Shown here piece by piece: positions 45,205-55,489 of a DNA stretch of 64,000 nucleotides. The DNA lies in contig JAPZLL010000018.1 in the NCBI GenBank assembly GCA_036250225.1, forward strand, positions 644,295 to 708,294, written 5' to 3'. The stretch's first letter is position 1; each line of letters begins with the position of its first letter. The notes beneath the pieces were generated by a model. It was given only the letters and a program-made list of their open reading frames with translations. It was not told the origin of the DNA and did not search any database. This DNA comes from Cercophora sp. LCS_1 (Eukaryota; Ascomycota; Sordariomycetes; Sordariales; Lasiosphaeriaceae). The translations under genes were made by a program, and so were the position numbers.

Positions 45205-47847
45205 TTAGACAAGAAAGTAAACAAAATAGAACAGAGCCAAACCTGCTGACAGCAGCCCTCTCCCGGACGCCGACAACCTCCCTACACCGTCTTCCTCGCC
45301 AGTCTCGTCGCCCTCTGCATTGTTACCGCCACCCTCGTTCCCATTCCCATCTCGGCCAGGATTCCCGCTGGTATCCAAAATGTCGCCTGCGTCCGCTTGA
45401 GCTCTCCTGAGGTAGGCCGCGATGGCTCCTCCCCAGGACCCCTTGACCTCCTTTTGCGCCGTCACGTTAAGCCCTCCGCCGGTCGTATCGTACACCATCC
45501 TTTCGACGCTCTTGGACGTCATCGAGTACCAAAATGTCGACTTTGCCCCGTCGATGCCCACCAGGTTCTCTTGACAAACATCCCCCGTGGCAGTGCATTG
45601 GGCGTCCTTCCAACCGTCGTCACTTGCGTTCATGTTGTTGAAAAAGACCCAAAAGGCCGACCCGTGGATCACGACATCCCTGCTCTCAACCATGTGATGC
45701 GCCCACGATCGATGGCAGCGGTCGTCATCCTTGAGTCCCTGTCTCTCGCAGTTCTCAAACGTGGGGTCCCCGTATTTGACAGGATCCGCTTTCCACGGCG
45801 CGGGTGCCCTGTATGGTGTTCCTTGTCCCTGCCAGTACGGACTTTCGGTCTGCTGTAACGAGATGAACACGCCATCGACCTTGTTGAGGTTGTACTGGTA
45901 CAGCACACAATGCTCGAAAGACGTCCCAACCATCCATGTCGGCGCTTTTTGGTTCTCGATCAAGGCGCCTCTTCCAACGGCGATATTCTGGGGGCCGGTT
46001 GCCATGTTCAAATGCGGGTCCAGACCATGGTCTGCATCGTTAGCCTCATCACCGAGAGACATCACGGACAACTCACCAGCAACCCATCCCCAAACGCCCT
46101 CGAAATAGCCTCCGCCGCTTTCTGTCACCCGCAGCAGTCCCCAGGCAGCCTTGCACACTCCCGGATCCTTGTCATTGCACTTTGTGTTTACCAGGGTATC
46201 ATGACTTCCGCCAACGCGCAAGACAACGTTCCAGAAACCCACGTCTGCTGGTTTGTCTCCCCGCATGTTCACCTCGACCAGTATGGCCCCCGGGAGAATG
46301 TCGCCAACGGAAACCAGCAAGTCGCTGAATTGCGCAACACCCCTCTCGCCTTCGTTTCCAACCTTGACGATGGGTTGCGGGTTGTCGGCGTCTTTGAAGG
46401 CTGACCCCATGCCGGTGATAGTGCTGAATACCTCACCAACAATGCGCGACCCAGGCGGGACGTAGATGGTCTCCTCGGTGCTGTAGATCCCCTGCGGAAA
46501 GAAAATGACTTTGCAACCACTGTGTTTCCAGAGGAGAGCATTGATCGATGGCCCGTCATTGTGAAGGTTGTCACCGTAGACTGGAAACTCGGAGTCGGAC
46601 TTGATGTTGACCACCTGGCTGGCGTCAAAGTCCTCGTACTGGGGAAGGGGGGCCGTAAAGTACTTGTCGTCGACCAGAAGTGATGCCGGGCGTCGGATAT
46701 CGTAGATTGCCCCAGACTGGTAATTATACGGCGACCTAACCCCGTCAGCACAGTGCAACTCTGTCTTCCAGGTCACTCACGTATTTCCCAGCACCCAGGT
46801 CTTTCCCGCCGGAACAGACCCCCCGAGAAACGTCGTATTAGTCGTCGCTGACTTGACCGCAACACCGTCCCTGACAGCGAAATTGTCGAGCACCAGCGAG
46901 TTCTCCCCCGTTCCGGTGACATACGCCAACACGCCAGCCTCACACTTGTCAGCCGTGGAGTCCACCACCGACATGGCGCCAACGCTTTTCTCCCGCCCAG
47001 CATCGATCCCATACCGACAGTTGGCAAACCTCGCCCCCTGAACCGTCACCACAAACGACCAGTTCATGTAAATGCCCACCTCGCACCCATCAAACTCGAG
47101 GTTCTTGAGCAAATACTGCTGGCTCCCAACCTCAATTCCCACCGCACCACCCTTGAACGTCTGCAACGGTCAGCCTCACGATCACTAACCGGAAAAGAAG
47201 AAGTACAAACTCACACAATCCGCAATGATAACCGCCGACCCGCCCCACGTCATCACAACCCCCTTATGCTTCGATCCCCCCGGCATCACAAAATGCACGT
47301 TCGTCAAACTGCAACTCTGCGAAACAGACCACTCCATCCCCCTGGCCTCCACCGCAGAATCCACCCCGCCCGTCTCGATCCTGAAATTCCTCACGGCCAT
47401 ATAAAAGTTCTTGGTCGGCCCATTGGTTCCCTGATACCCATCATAGCCATTTATCACTGGCTGGTCCCCCAGTTCAGGATCCGCAACTAGCACCGGGAGA
47501 TCTACGGCATCACCAATCAACGATGTGTAAACCAGCATGTTGATCGGTTCTTTGATCAGATACCGCCCCGGTGGAACGTACACATATGCCGGACGGGTGG
47601 TCACCGTGTTACTAGAGCGGGAACCCCCCGAGATCGCCGAGCTGAAGGCATGTGACGAGTCGCGCGCGCCCGTGCTGTCAGCGCCATGATGAAGAACGTT
47701 ACGAAAGTACTGGTATGTTGTGTCCGTCGAAGTCGGTGTTGTCCCGTTGTGTGCGATCGAGGAGCGCCACCATGTTTTTGGGTGGGATTGTGGTGTGCAT
47801 TCTTGCGCTGCTGCTGTGGCCGCGAGAAAGAGGTATAAGGGCTTCAT
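45205..47847 (-). CDS. GH55-like beta-helix protein, secreted, probably GPI-anchored
   Basis: Minus-strand exons 47847-47215, 47160-46781, 46735-46077 and 46031-45205 encode 832 residues. The start MKPLYLFLAATAAAQ is a signal peptide. Two pectate-lyase-3-type beta-helix modules follow. The first begins YFRNVLHHGADSTG near 47 with YVYVPPGRYLI; the second begins near 370 with VYGDNLHNDG and VIFFPQGIY. This double helix is the hallmark of family 55 exo-beta-1,3-glucanases, so the likely substrate is beta-1,3-glucan. The active site was not verified. A Gly/Asn/Glu-rich linker and a hydrophobic last ~20 residues suggest GPI anchoring. The third intron is only 45 nt, in frame and stop-free. It is supported by GTGAGT, a GGCTAAC branch site and the spliced motif GWVADHGLD, which is conserved in the family. 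Confidence 0.82.
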
Positions 47848-49253
47848 TTTTGTTCCCTGTCTGTACGTATGCCTCGCAAAAGGGTAATGTCAATATTGAC
47901 CAAGATGCAGAGCGAGCGTCTACGTAAAAGGGGCAGGGTTGCATACCTGGAAAACAACAACAAACAACGACTCGGATGGAAAAAAAAAAAAAAAGAATGT
48001 TGTTCTTGCTGTGTTCAACGAAAGACTCTGCAACCTGTTTGCATACCCGTCGTGTCTGATGTCATGCTTGTCCAAACGAATGTTTTTTTTCCCTGGATGT
48101 ATGCTGTGTCGATCAATGTCCAAGCCCTTTCCCACCTATTATAAGGAATTATTCATAACAGAAGAAACAGGACTGTGCCCCTTTCCGTTGGACTCGGGTA
48201 ATTTGCTGTCTCGCGCTGTTGGAGTTTGGCGGCGCATGCACTCCAATAGAGGACTCGGAAACAATAACGGGAGGGAGAGCCAAGAGGATGGTACTATATT
48301 GCGAGGCACACACCACTCCTTGCCCAAAAGAAAAGTTGGGAACGGAACCGGGGAATTTTGCCAGCCAATATGTGCCACTTTTGCTGTTACTCAAGGGGGC
48401 TGTGTATGATGTTAATGATTGTTTGCTCTTGGTGGTGGTTGGGTGGTTCATGTTGCAAATACGAGAAGGGAGAAGCAGGAGAGTTGGGTCTCGGGGCATG
48501 ACGCATTTTGGGCGGTAGTTGCCTGCTTTCCTTTCCCTTTCGAACCGGATGAGAAAAATGTGTGACTCAATGGGAAGGGGGAGAGGTGTTGATCGCGGGG
48601 AAGTTGTGGTGGTTGAGTGGTTGTGGTTGGGAAGTTGTGGGTCACAGTGTTGATCCTATTGCTACCTGCCGCCTGGGAGGTTGCAAGCTTGGGGACAATA
48701 TAGCTGAGACATACGTCAGGCAGGGTACATCGTGAACACCAACCGGGTTGGGCGTCGGGGTAGACAACGCCTTCGTTTCTCAACATGTCTGGACACTCCA
48801 ATTGACAGACGGTGTTAAAAGTGGTGAAGTTTGGATGGAGCGAGTAAATGGGACTGAATGCAGTGGATGGCCTGATTCGCTGAAGCCAAACGCAAACATT
48901 GAACGGGATGCACAACACATCGAACATGAGTACTGGAGAATGTAGAGATTGGATGATTCCTTGGCCTGAGCTGTCTCAATTTGCTTCGATGTTCGGTATC
49001 GCGGTTGTTGAGGAAAGCGCAAGTTGAAGTGAGCGGCAAGTGGGGTGTAAATGTGAAAAAGGGGCATTAGGGTTTGGTATGCTGGATGTTGAGCAGGCGC
49101 ACTTGCCAAACAAATAGGATGGCTTCACTATTGGAACACTCCTGCGGTAGAAAAAGTATATCAACGTGAGCACATGGTCGAACAAACACCCTAAGCCCAC
49201 CGTGTCCGTTCTCTCACGCGGAGAGAAGGAAATAAAGGCAAAAAGTAATGTCT
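47848..49253. other. Intergenic region, 1.4 kb, upstream of the GH55-like gene
   Basis: It should hold the promoter of the minus-strand GH55-like gene. An A15 run at 47980-47994 reads as T15 on the transcribed strand. TATA-like sequence (TTATAATA on the minus strand) lies near 48135-48143, about 290 bases upstream of the start. No gene is seen. Confidence 0.45.
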
Positions 49254-49335
49254 CGACGTGGGCCTGATTCGAACAGACGCTCCCGAAGGAACAAGATTTC
49301 TAGTCTTGCGCATTAGACCACTCTGCCACCACGCC
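49254..49335 (-). tRNA. tRNA-Ser(AGA)
   Basis: An 82-nt minus-strand tRNA without intron. The acceptor stem pairs GGCGTGG (49335-49329) with CCACGTC (49261-49255, one G-U pair), with discriminator G. The anticodon stem CAAGA/TCTTG closes a loop CTAGAAA, giving anticodon AGA, which reads UCU/UCC serine codons. The long variable arm (TTCCTTCGGGAGC) is typical of serine tRNAs. The T-loop is TTCGAAT. Five T residues follow downstream on the minus strand (49245-49241), a pol III terminator. Confidence 0.93.
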
Positions 49336-49802
49336 TTAATAGAAGGAGAGGATATTATTGGAGCATAAGTCGATGGCTTGGCGCAGCATTTCTGGCGTCC
49401 TGCGATCTTGCTATACTTTTCATTGCAGCTGTCTTAACATGGAAAGCTCTTGCCACGGTTCCGTCGACGTGCTTTCACTGGCGGTCCCACAATCCGTCAG
49501 GTGAAAAAAAACCGGCTTCCCCCTGAGACATCCGCTGCCGACCATACCCGCCCCGCACCTTCGAGCTCCACCACAGCGTGCTCAACCCCGAGTTCCGTCT
49601 CAAAGACGTTGTTGACTGAACGCAACACAGTTACACCTTCATCCAAGCTCATTTTTCTTCACATGAGATCCCCAAACAGGTCCACATAGCTTCATCCTCA
49701 CAGCACCCTCAGCCTCACGTACCCAGCCCAAGATCCCGTCCGCAGCACAACTTGTGCACCCAGCTTACAACCCCCTCTTACAACACCTCTTTCCCACCCA
49801 AA
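49336..49802. other. Promoter region of the alpha/beta hydrolase gene
   Basis: C/A-rich sequence between the tRNA and the hydrolase ATG. No coding frame is supported. The last 200 bases look like a leader. Confidence 0.45.
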
Positions 49803-50894
49803 ATGACAACCCCCCCAAAATACTCAACCCCAACCCCCTCTGTCTCCCTCACCACCCTCCCCATCTCCGGTCTCCTCGTCGACATCCACGGCCTCTCGGA
49901 ACTCGCCCCATCAGCAACCCGCATCACCTGCCTCTGGCTACACCACCCGCGCGGCACAACGAAGGCTCGCATGGTCGACATCGCAGCCCGCGCCGTTTAC
50001 GAATGGAACAAGTCGCCCTCGGCATCACGCACCGGCCTGATCGCACTGGCATGGGACCAACGGAACCACGGGACTCGGTTAATACACGAGGTCTCGAATG
50101 AAAGCTGGAAAAAGGGCAACGAGACGCATGCGCAGGATATGTTTGGGATGGTGTCGGGGGCTGTTGTTGATCAGGGGATTTTGCTGTGAGTTTTTCGTCT
50201 CTTGCACATTTGAGGGTGGGAACTGACAAAGTAGGGATGCGGTGGGGGGTTATTTGTTCAGAGAACGGAGGGACAGGGTGATTGATCGGCATTTGGCGCT
50301 TGGGGTGTCGCTTGGCGGGCATAGCGTGTGGCAGACTATATTTAGGGAGGAGAGAGTCAGGGCTGGGGTGATGGTTGTTGCGTGTCCGGATTATATGTGT
50401 GAGTGCTTGTGTTTTGGGTGAGGAGCTGTCTTGGGCTGATGGATCTAGGTTTGATGGAGGAACGGGCCAAGAGATCAAAGTTGGCGACTTGCCAGGAGGG
50501 GGCCTTTCTTGGGAGCAGGGATTTCCCTCCTGAGCTGGTTGCTGCTTGTGAAAAGTTTGATCCCAAGGCTTTGCTGTTTGGGACGGCGCCGGTTGGAGGC
50601 ACCGCTGAGGAAGCAAGGGCGGCTTTGGAGAAGAAGGTGGGTGGTCGGCTGGATGGCAAGAGCTTTTTGATTTGCTCGGGGGAGGATGACAAGTTGGTGC
50701 CGTATGCGCGTGGGAAGGCGTTCATCGAGTGGTTTGTCAATACCGCCGAACCGTGGAGGAGGGACCATGACGTTTCTATCGAGAACCACGTCTATGCGGG
50801 GGTGGGTCATTGGTTCGACGAGAAGATGGCCATTGATGCGGTCCGGTTTATTGTGAGCCACGTTGAGGATTCTGTCCCATCCCCTAGAATCTGA
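49803..50894 (+). CDS. Alpha/beta hydrolase
   Basis: Exons 49803-50185, 50235-50398 and 50449-50894 encode 330 residues. The introns are 49 and 50 nt with GTGAGT donors. The nucleophile elbow GVSLGGH is made in exon 2, with serine 153. An acid candidate lies in SGEDDKLVPY (D262/D263), and the histidine in GVGHWFDE (H303), giving a complete triad. The strand-and-turn LAWDQRNHGTR at about 85 matches the segment before the oxyanion loop. No signal peptide, so probably cytosolic. The family is broad, and the substrate is unknown. Coding composition shifts from C-rich in exon 1 to G-rich later. The gene is convergent with the DUF218 gene, 120 bp apart. Confidence 0.75.
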
Positions 50895-51014
50895 AGGGGA
50901 AGACGAGGTCAAAAGACGGTTTCATGACCGAAGTTCAAGGATTGGGACGATGCAACGTATATATCCGACTACGGAGCGCGAGCATGGGGTGGTGGGAACA
51001 GATGGAATAGCTTA

Positions 51015-51880
51015 TCACCAGACGCCGAGCTGCTTAATCCCCTCTACCAACGCCTCAGTCCCATCTCCCAGCATCCGTGTGTTGACGCCACTCCGCAACC
51101 GCTCCTCCTCGTCAAGGAACAACAGTTGATCAACACCCCACACATTCCTTTGCCTCCGTTTCTCCGCCAGCTCCTCACTTACACCGTGGGGATCATCGGC
51201 CCACTGGCCCATCGCCAACTGCACACCACGCATGGCATCCGCCTTTTCACTGCCGACCTGGCCGTCCGCCAGACCGCCCATACCCGGTGGGTTGATGCCC
51301 ACAAAGTTGACACGCTCCAGGGAATATCCAGTCGCAGCGCAATGCCCATCAACAAGACGGTTACGCTTAAACCCGTGGCTAACAACGGTAAGCCTCCCCG
51401 GCCAATTGCCATGAGTGCGCCAGAACAATATGGTAGAGAAGAGGATGTTGTAGTACGAGTCTAGCGCCAGCTCTTCAACATAGATGCGTGATCTCACAAA
51501 GTCGACGGCGTGTTCTGGGAAAACATCAAAATACGAGTTGGCGACAGCGAGGTTGTGGTAGCTTGCCGCTTCCGAAAGGGTGGTTTCCTTGCGGGTTGGG
51601 CCGCTGTTACGCGTTAGGCCGCTGTGGACGTTTTGGGTCATGCGTATTGGGGCCGTGTTGGTGATACCCGTCTGAGTTGGGCTTACCCGGAAAACACCAA
51701 GACGGCACGGTGATCGCTCGCAAGCGCTTCCACGCCAGCTTTGATGTGCTGAATGAACGTCGGCGTTTCGCCTTTTTTGTAGCTCTCAATGAGCCATTCT
51801 GACTCATCCCAGCCGTTCTTGGGCCCTCCTTGCCATATTGCATGTCCGCAGACAACGATCAGGTGGTTTGGTGGAGGCAT
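51015..51880 (-). CDS. DUF218 family protein (YdcF/SanA-like fold)
   Basis: Minus-strand exons 51880-51687 and 51621-51015 encode 266 residues. Splicing of a 65-nt intron joins LVFSG with GLTRNSGPTRKETTLSEAASY, restoring the family core S-G-G-x-[ST]-R ... SEA. The first strand is HLIVVCGHAIW. A later stretch, LTVVSHGFKRNR, fits the second half of the Rossmann-like fold. It ends near the stop with a helical region. Bacterial DUF218 proteins are linked to envelope biology; fungal ones are uncharacterised as far as I know. No signal peptide or transmembrane segment is seen here. The promoter shares the 177-bp gap with the 3' end of the Fol3 gene. Confidence 0.78.
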
Positions 51881-52057
51881 GTGTGGTTGCTCAGTCGAGG
51901 TGGTGGAAGAGGTTGTGCAAGCCTACAACGCTTGACCGCTTTTTTTGTTTCGGATATTCGCGCAGAAAATCATGTGATAGCGGCAAAAAGGGCAGGTGCA
52001 AATCTTTGGACCTTCCATGATATCTACAATACTTCGTGTTGGTCGCCAACAGAGGTT

Positions 52058-53284
52058 TCAAGTTGCCGCCTTCGCAGCACGCATAAGCCGTAGAACGGTC
52101 GACACGAGATACAGACTCCCGGCTATGACCACCGGGGAATTTCCTGCTATCCCCGAGGCCCATTTCAGAGTTGCTTCCACGTCATCCCCTCCGTCATACG
52201 TCTTGGAAGCATCGATGCCGTGCCTTTCGGCTACTTGCAATAGCTCGCATGGATCTGTGGCCTTCACCCATGGCATCCCATCTACGGGTTGGAAGCGGAC
52301 GGCCGCGACTTGGTCCTCAGGCTGAAGCAGGATCCGGAGAATGCCATCCATATCCTTTCCTTGTGTAGCGGCCAGTACCCACGTAACGGGGATTCCCTGT
52401 GAGCGGATGTGCTTCTGAACATATGATCCCAATACTTCAGCTGACTGAGCGTTGTGGGCGCCATCGAGGAGAACATCCTGACTTTGGCCTGTGATTTTGT
52501 CCAAACTAAGCGTCTGGAGTCGACCAGGCCACTCAAGACTCCTGATTGCAGGGAGGAGGTCATTTAATGAGCGCGTATCTTCTGGACGTGCCAGCCGGAA
52601 AGCGAGATGAGCGCAGGCCAAGTTTTGTATCTGATGAGGCTCAAAGCCTGCCCCTGACAGTGTTTCCAACACCTCGGCGATGGATGGATACTGCACCTGT
52701 GTGCCAACCTCTTTGGCATGCTCCTCAATGACTCTCAACACCGACGGCTGGTTACTGCCGTCGACGACGCAGGGTACACCAGACCGCATGATGCCTGCCT
52801 TTTGCAACGCGATCTCTTCGATAGTGTTGCCTAAAAACGACTGGTGGTCGAGTCCAATCTTTGCAATGACTGTTACTGTCTTTTGCGTCATGACATTGGT
52901 GGCATCCAGTCTTCCACCCAGCCCAACTTCGATCACGCCAAATTCCACCTTCTCTCGGTGGAATATCTCGAACGCCGTAGCTGTCAAAAGCTCAAACTCA
53001 GTAGCCCCGACACCCCCTTGTGCGTCTCTTAGTTTGACGGCCTCTTCTGCCTCTCGGAATACTGCCTCGGACACGGGGGCATCGTTGATGGCGATGCAGT
53101 CCCACCGGTCAATGAGATGTGGCGAGGTGAACCGGGCACATGACACGCCGCTGGTGCGCAGCATAGTCGAGAGGTAGGCACATATGGACCCCTTGCCGTT
53201 TGTCCCGGCAACGTGGATGGCCTTCCATGTCTGTGGTGTCTGTTGGAGGAGGCGGCCGATGCGGGCCAGTCCCAAGTCAATCAT
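52058..53284 (-). CDS. FOL3: Dihydrofolate synthase (Fol3-like, FPGS family)
   Basis: A single-exon minus-strand frame of 408 residues. The P-loop AGTNGKGS is at about 26-33, followed by FTSPHL and later IEVGLGGRLDATN and IGLDHQSFLG. These are Mur ligase-type ATP-binding and substrate motifs of folylpolyglutamate and dihydrofolate synthases. The motif DGAHNAQS, which lies in the C-terminal domain, is present. The short length and the N terminus (LGLARIGRLL) favour the Fol3 branch, which joins dihydropteroate to glutamate, over the longer Met7 type. It is cytosolic. The start ATG at 53284 gives the usual Fol3-like N terminus. Confidence 0.85.
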   Translation of the reverse strand: MIDLGLARIGRLLQQTPQTWKAIHVAGTNGKGSICAYLSTMLRTSGVSCARFTSPHLIDRWDCIAINDAPVSEAVFREAEEAVKLRDAQGGVGATEFELLTATAFEIFHREKVEFGVIEVGLGGRLDATNVMTQKTVTVIAKIGLDHQSFLGNTIEEIALQKAGIMRSGVPCVVDGSNQPSVLRVIEEHAKEVGTQVQYPSIAEVLETLSGAGFEPHQIQNLACAHLAFRLARPEDTRSLNDLLPAIRSLEWPGRLQTLSLDKITGQSQDVLLDGAHNAQSAEVLGSYVQKHIRSQGIPVTWVLAATQGKDMDGILRILLQPEDQVAAVRFQPVDGMPWVKATDPCELLQVAERHGIDASKTYDGGDDVEATLKWASGIAGNSPVVIAGSLYLVSTVLRLMRAAKAAT

Positions 53285-53969
53285 CGTGACATGTGCGCGG
53301 GTTTCCAGACTGCTGAGCGCGACTCCGTTTCCCGGTGAGACGCGACCGCGCAGATACCGAAGCGCGCGCCGCTCGATTGTTTTGTTGCTGGGCGCGATGA
53401 GGGCGCGATGAGGGTGCGATGACGATGGCCGCGAGATGACTCACCCTGCCCATTGGAAGAGGTCGTCGTTCAAGCTCCTGCCAAGTGCCACCAGGAGCCT
53501 GTTGATTTTTGGCGGCTGCGCTTGCTCGTGCAGATCTCCCTGGGGTCCCTTCGACGAAATGCACGATAAAAGCATAAATGAAGGTCTTTGGTGGATAAGC
53601 TTGTATTTAACCGTTTATGCCACGGGGCGCTAAGCCTTCCGGGGTCGCCATGGAAGCAGGGGCCTCCTGCACAAGGTCGCGTTGGAAACGCCCACCTCTC
53701 AAAAAAGGTAACTCCCCATTTTTTCGCCGCTCGCATCCTCTTTTTCCCTTCATATCACCCGCAACCCCACGACAATTGCGCGAGGCTCGAATCGACGCTT
53801 TGGCGCATCCACCTCCACAACCGGATTCCCATCGATCAACGAGTCGCGCCATCACGGCTATTGTCGCCTCCGGTCGACGATTGCGCTCGTTGTCAATTTT
53901 CCTTCATTTTGCGCCCGAGTCGATTCTGATTACGGTCCGAACCGTCCGTCACGACCGAAACTGAGGAAG
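53285..53969. other. Divergent promoter between Fol3 and the 415-residue orphan
   Basis: An intergenic region of 685 bp with the Fol3 start on the left and a plus-strand gene on the right. A short tandem repeat, GGGCGCGATGA in about three imperfect copies, lies at 53392-53422. No gene is seen. Confidence 0.5.
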
Positions 53970-55489
53970 ATGGGTCTTCGGTAAGCTTTGCCCCTCCTCG
54001 GACCGTCCCCTTTTCTGCCACCTCGCGCATTCACGCGTGGCCCACGGACCATTTGCATCGTGTGTCATCAACCTGCGATGCTGGAATCTGTCTTCGCATC
54101 GCTGCGCCATCCCACGCTGTCGCATTTGCGCAACCGGCCGTTTTTTTTTGAGGTCTCGTCGCAGGGCTGTCGCGCTAACAACACCCGCCAATTAGATTGT
54201 ATCAAGCGCCAGTCGAATCCGACATCCAATCCAAGTCCGCATCCGAAAAAGTATCGGCGCGGGCGCGTTCCGCCATCCGTCGCGGTCCGACCTTGCTTGC
54301 ATCCGATCATGCATCGTCGAGAACGTCCGACCAGGCGACGGCTCGGCGGCGGCGCCGTGTAGCGGCTGCCACCGCCGCTGCCACCTCGGGCGCTCATTTA
54401 CACCCTGCCGTGTACTATACTTCGGGACACACCGGCAGCCGATCTCCGCTATCCGATGCGCCAGGCGCTACAGGGTCGAGCCCCGATGACCCTGCGACCA
54501 ACGAGAGTGGCTCCCACGCGCTGCGCAATTTGGCCGGCCGCATGGGTGGTATTTGGGATGACCACATCGCAGTGGTGTTTGGCGAACGCTGGGCTCATTT
54601 GCACTCCGAGTCGAATCCTAATCCCACGCGTGAGGGTGGGAGCAATGATGCGTTGTCAATGATGGCTGTCGATCCTGAATTCCTCCATCCACCTTCCCGT
54701 CGCAGGAGGCCTGCTCCGCCTGAGCCATATGCATTATCAAACATCCGTTCCACGCAAGCCAGCGCCTCGGTACGTATTGTCCTCCTTGAATTGATAGCCA
54801 TAACCATGCTGACATTTTGTTCTTAGACGCGCAGCTTCCCGTGGGACCGCTCCCTGGCCCGTAACAATCGCCTTTATCGCCAACGAGAGCGGGAGCGCCA
54901 GAGAGAGCGTGAGGAACAGCAAGAGATGGATCGCCGCGCCTTGTACATGCCGTGGCTCCCTCCTGCTCCTTCGCTGGGCGGTTTGGGCGACCGTAACAGG
55001 AGCCCCAGTCCTCCCCCGATTTGGGATACCATTCAGACAACGTTGACCCCCGACCCGCAACCCCCTAGTGTGGGGTCTTCGTTTGCATCTGCATCTGCAT
55101 TGGCCTCCGTAGCTGCCTCTCAGGATGCTGCCACCGCCTCATCGCGAACTTCGTTTACGGGCCCGGACACGGCGGCCGAGGAATCTGCCCCTGACGTCCC
55201 CGAACCGCCTTGCGAATCGGGATGTGAAAATTCCGATAGCGACGATAACGAGGACGAGGAAACGATGAACGCTTTAACGCGCTTCCCCAGCTTGCGGTCC
55301 CGGCGGCGTTCCTATGCCGACGTGACGCGCAGCAGTAGCACCGATGATTCGACATTGGAGATGATGGGTGGTGTTGGTGGTATGTTGCGCATCGTCAGCA
55401 ACCTTGCCAGGAGAGAAGACATTCCAGACGAGTGGTGGGCTGAAGCGGGTCTCAGCCGTACCCTTTCGAGGGAAGCCTCGTCGAGTTAA
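53970..55489 (+). CDS. Unrecognised 415-residue low-complexity protein
   Basis: Exons read as 53970-53980 (ATG GGT CTT CG), 54196-54769 and 54827-55489. The 11-nt first exon is inferred from a GTAAGC donor at 53981 and a TTAG acceptor at 54194, because the long frame of exon 2 has no early ATG. The second intron (57 nt) has a GTACGT donor. Features are a Ser/Ala/Pro-rich N-terminal half and a compact GIWDDHIAVVFGERW block near 135. A highly charged R/E/Q helix (RQRERERQREREEQQEM) follows near 208, then an acidic region at about 310-325. A conserved-looking C-terminal block has WWAEAGLSR. No known domain was recognised. It is likely nuclear or cytosolic. The start is the weakest part of the model. 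Confidence 0.6.
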
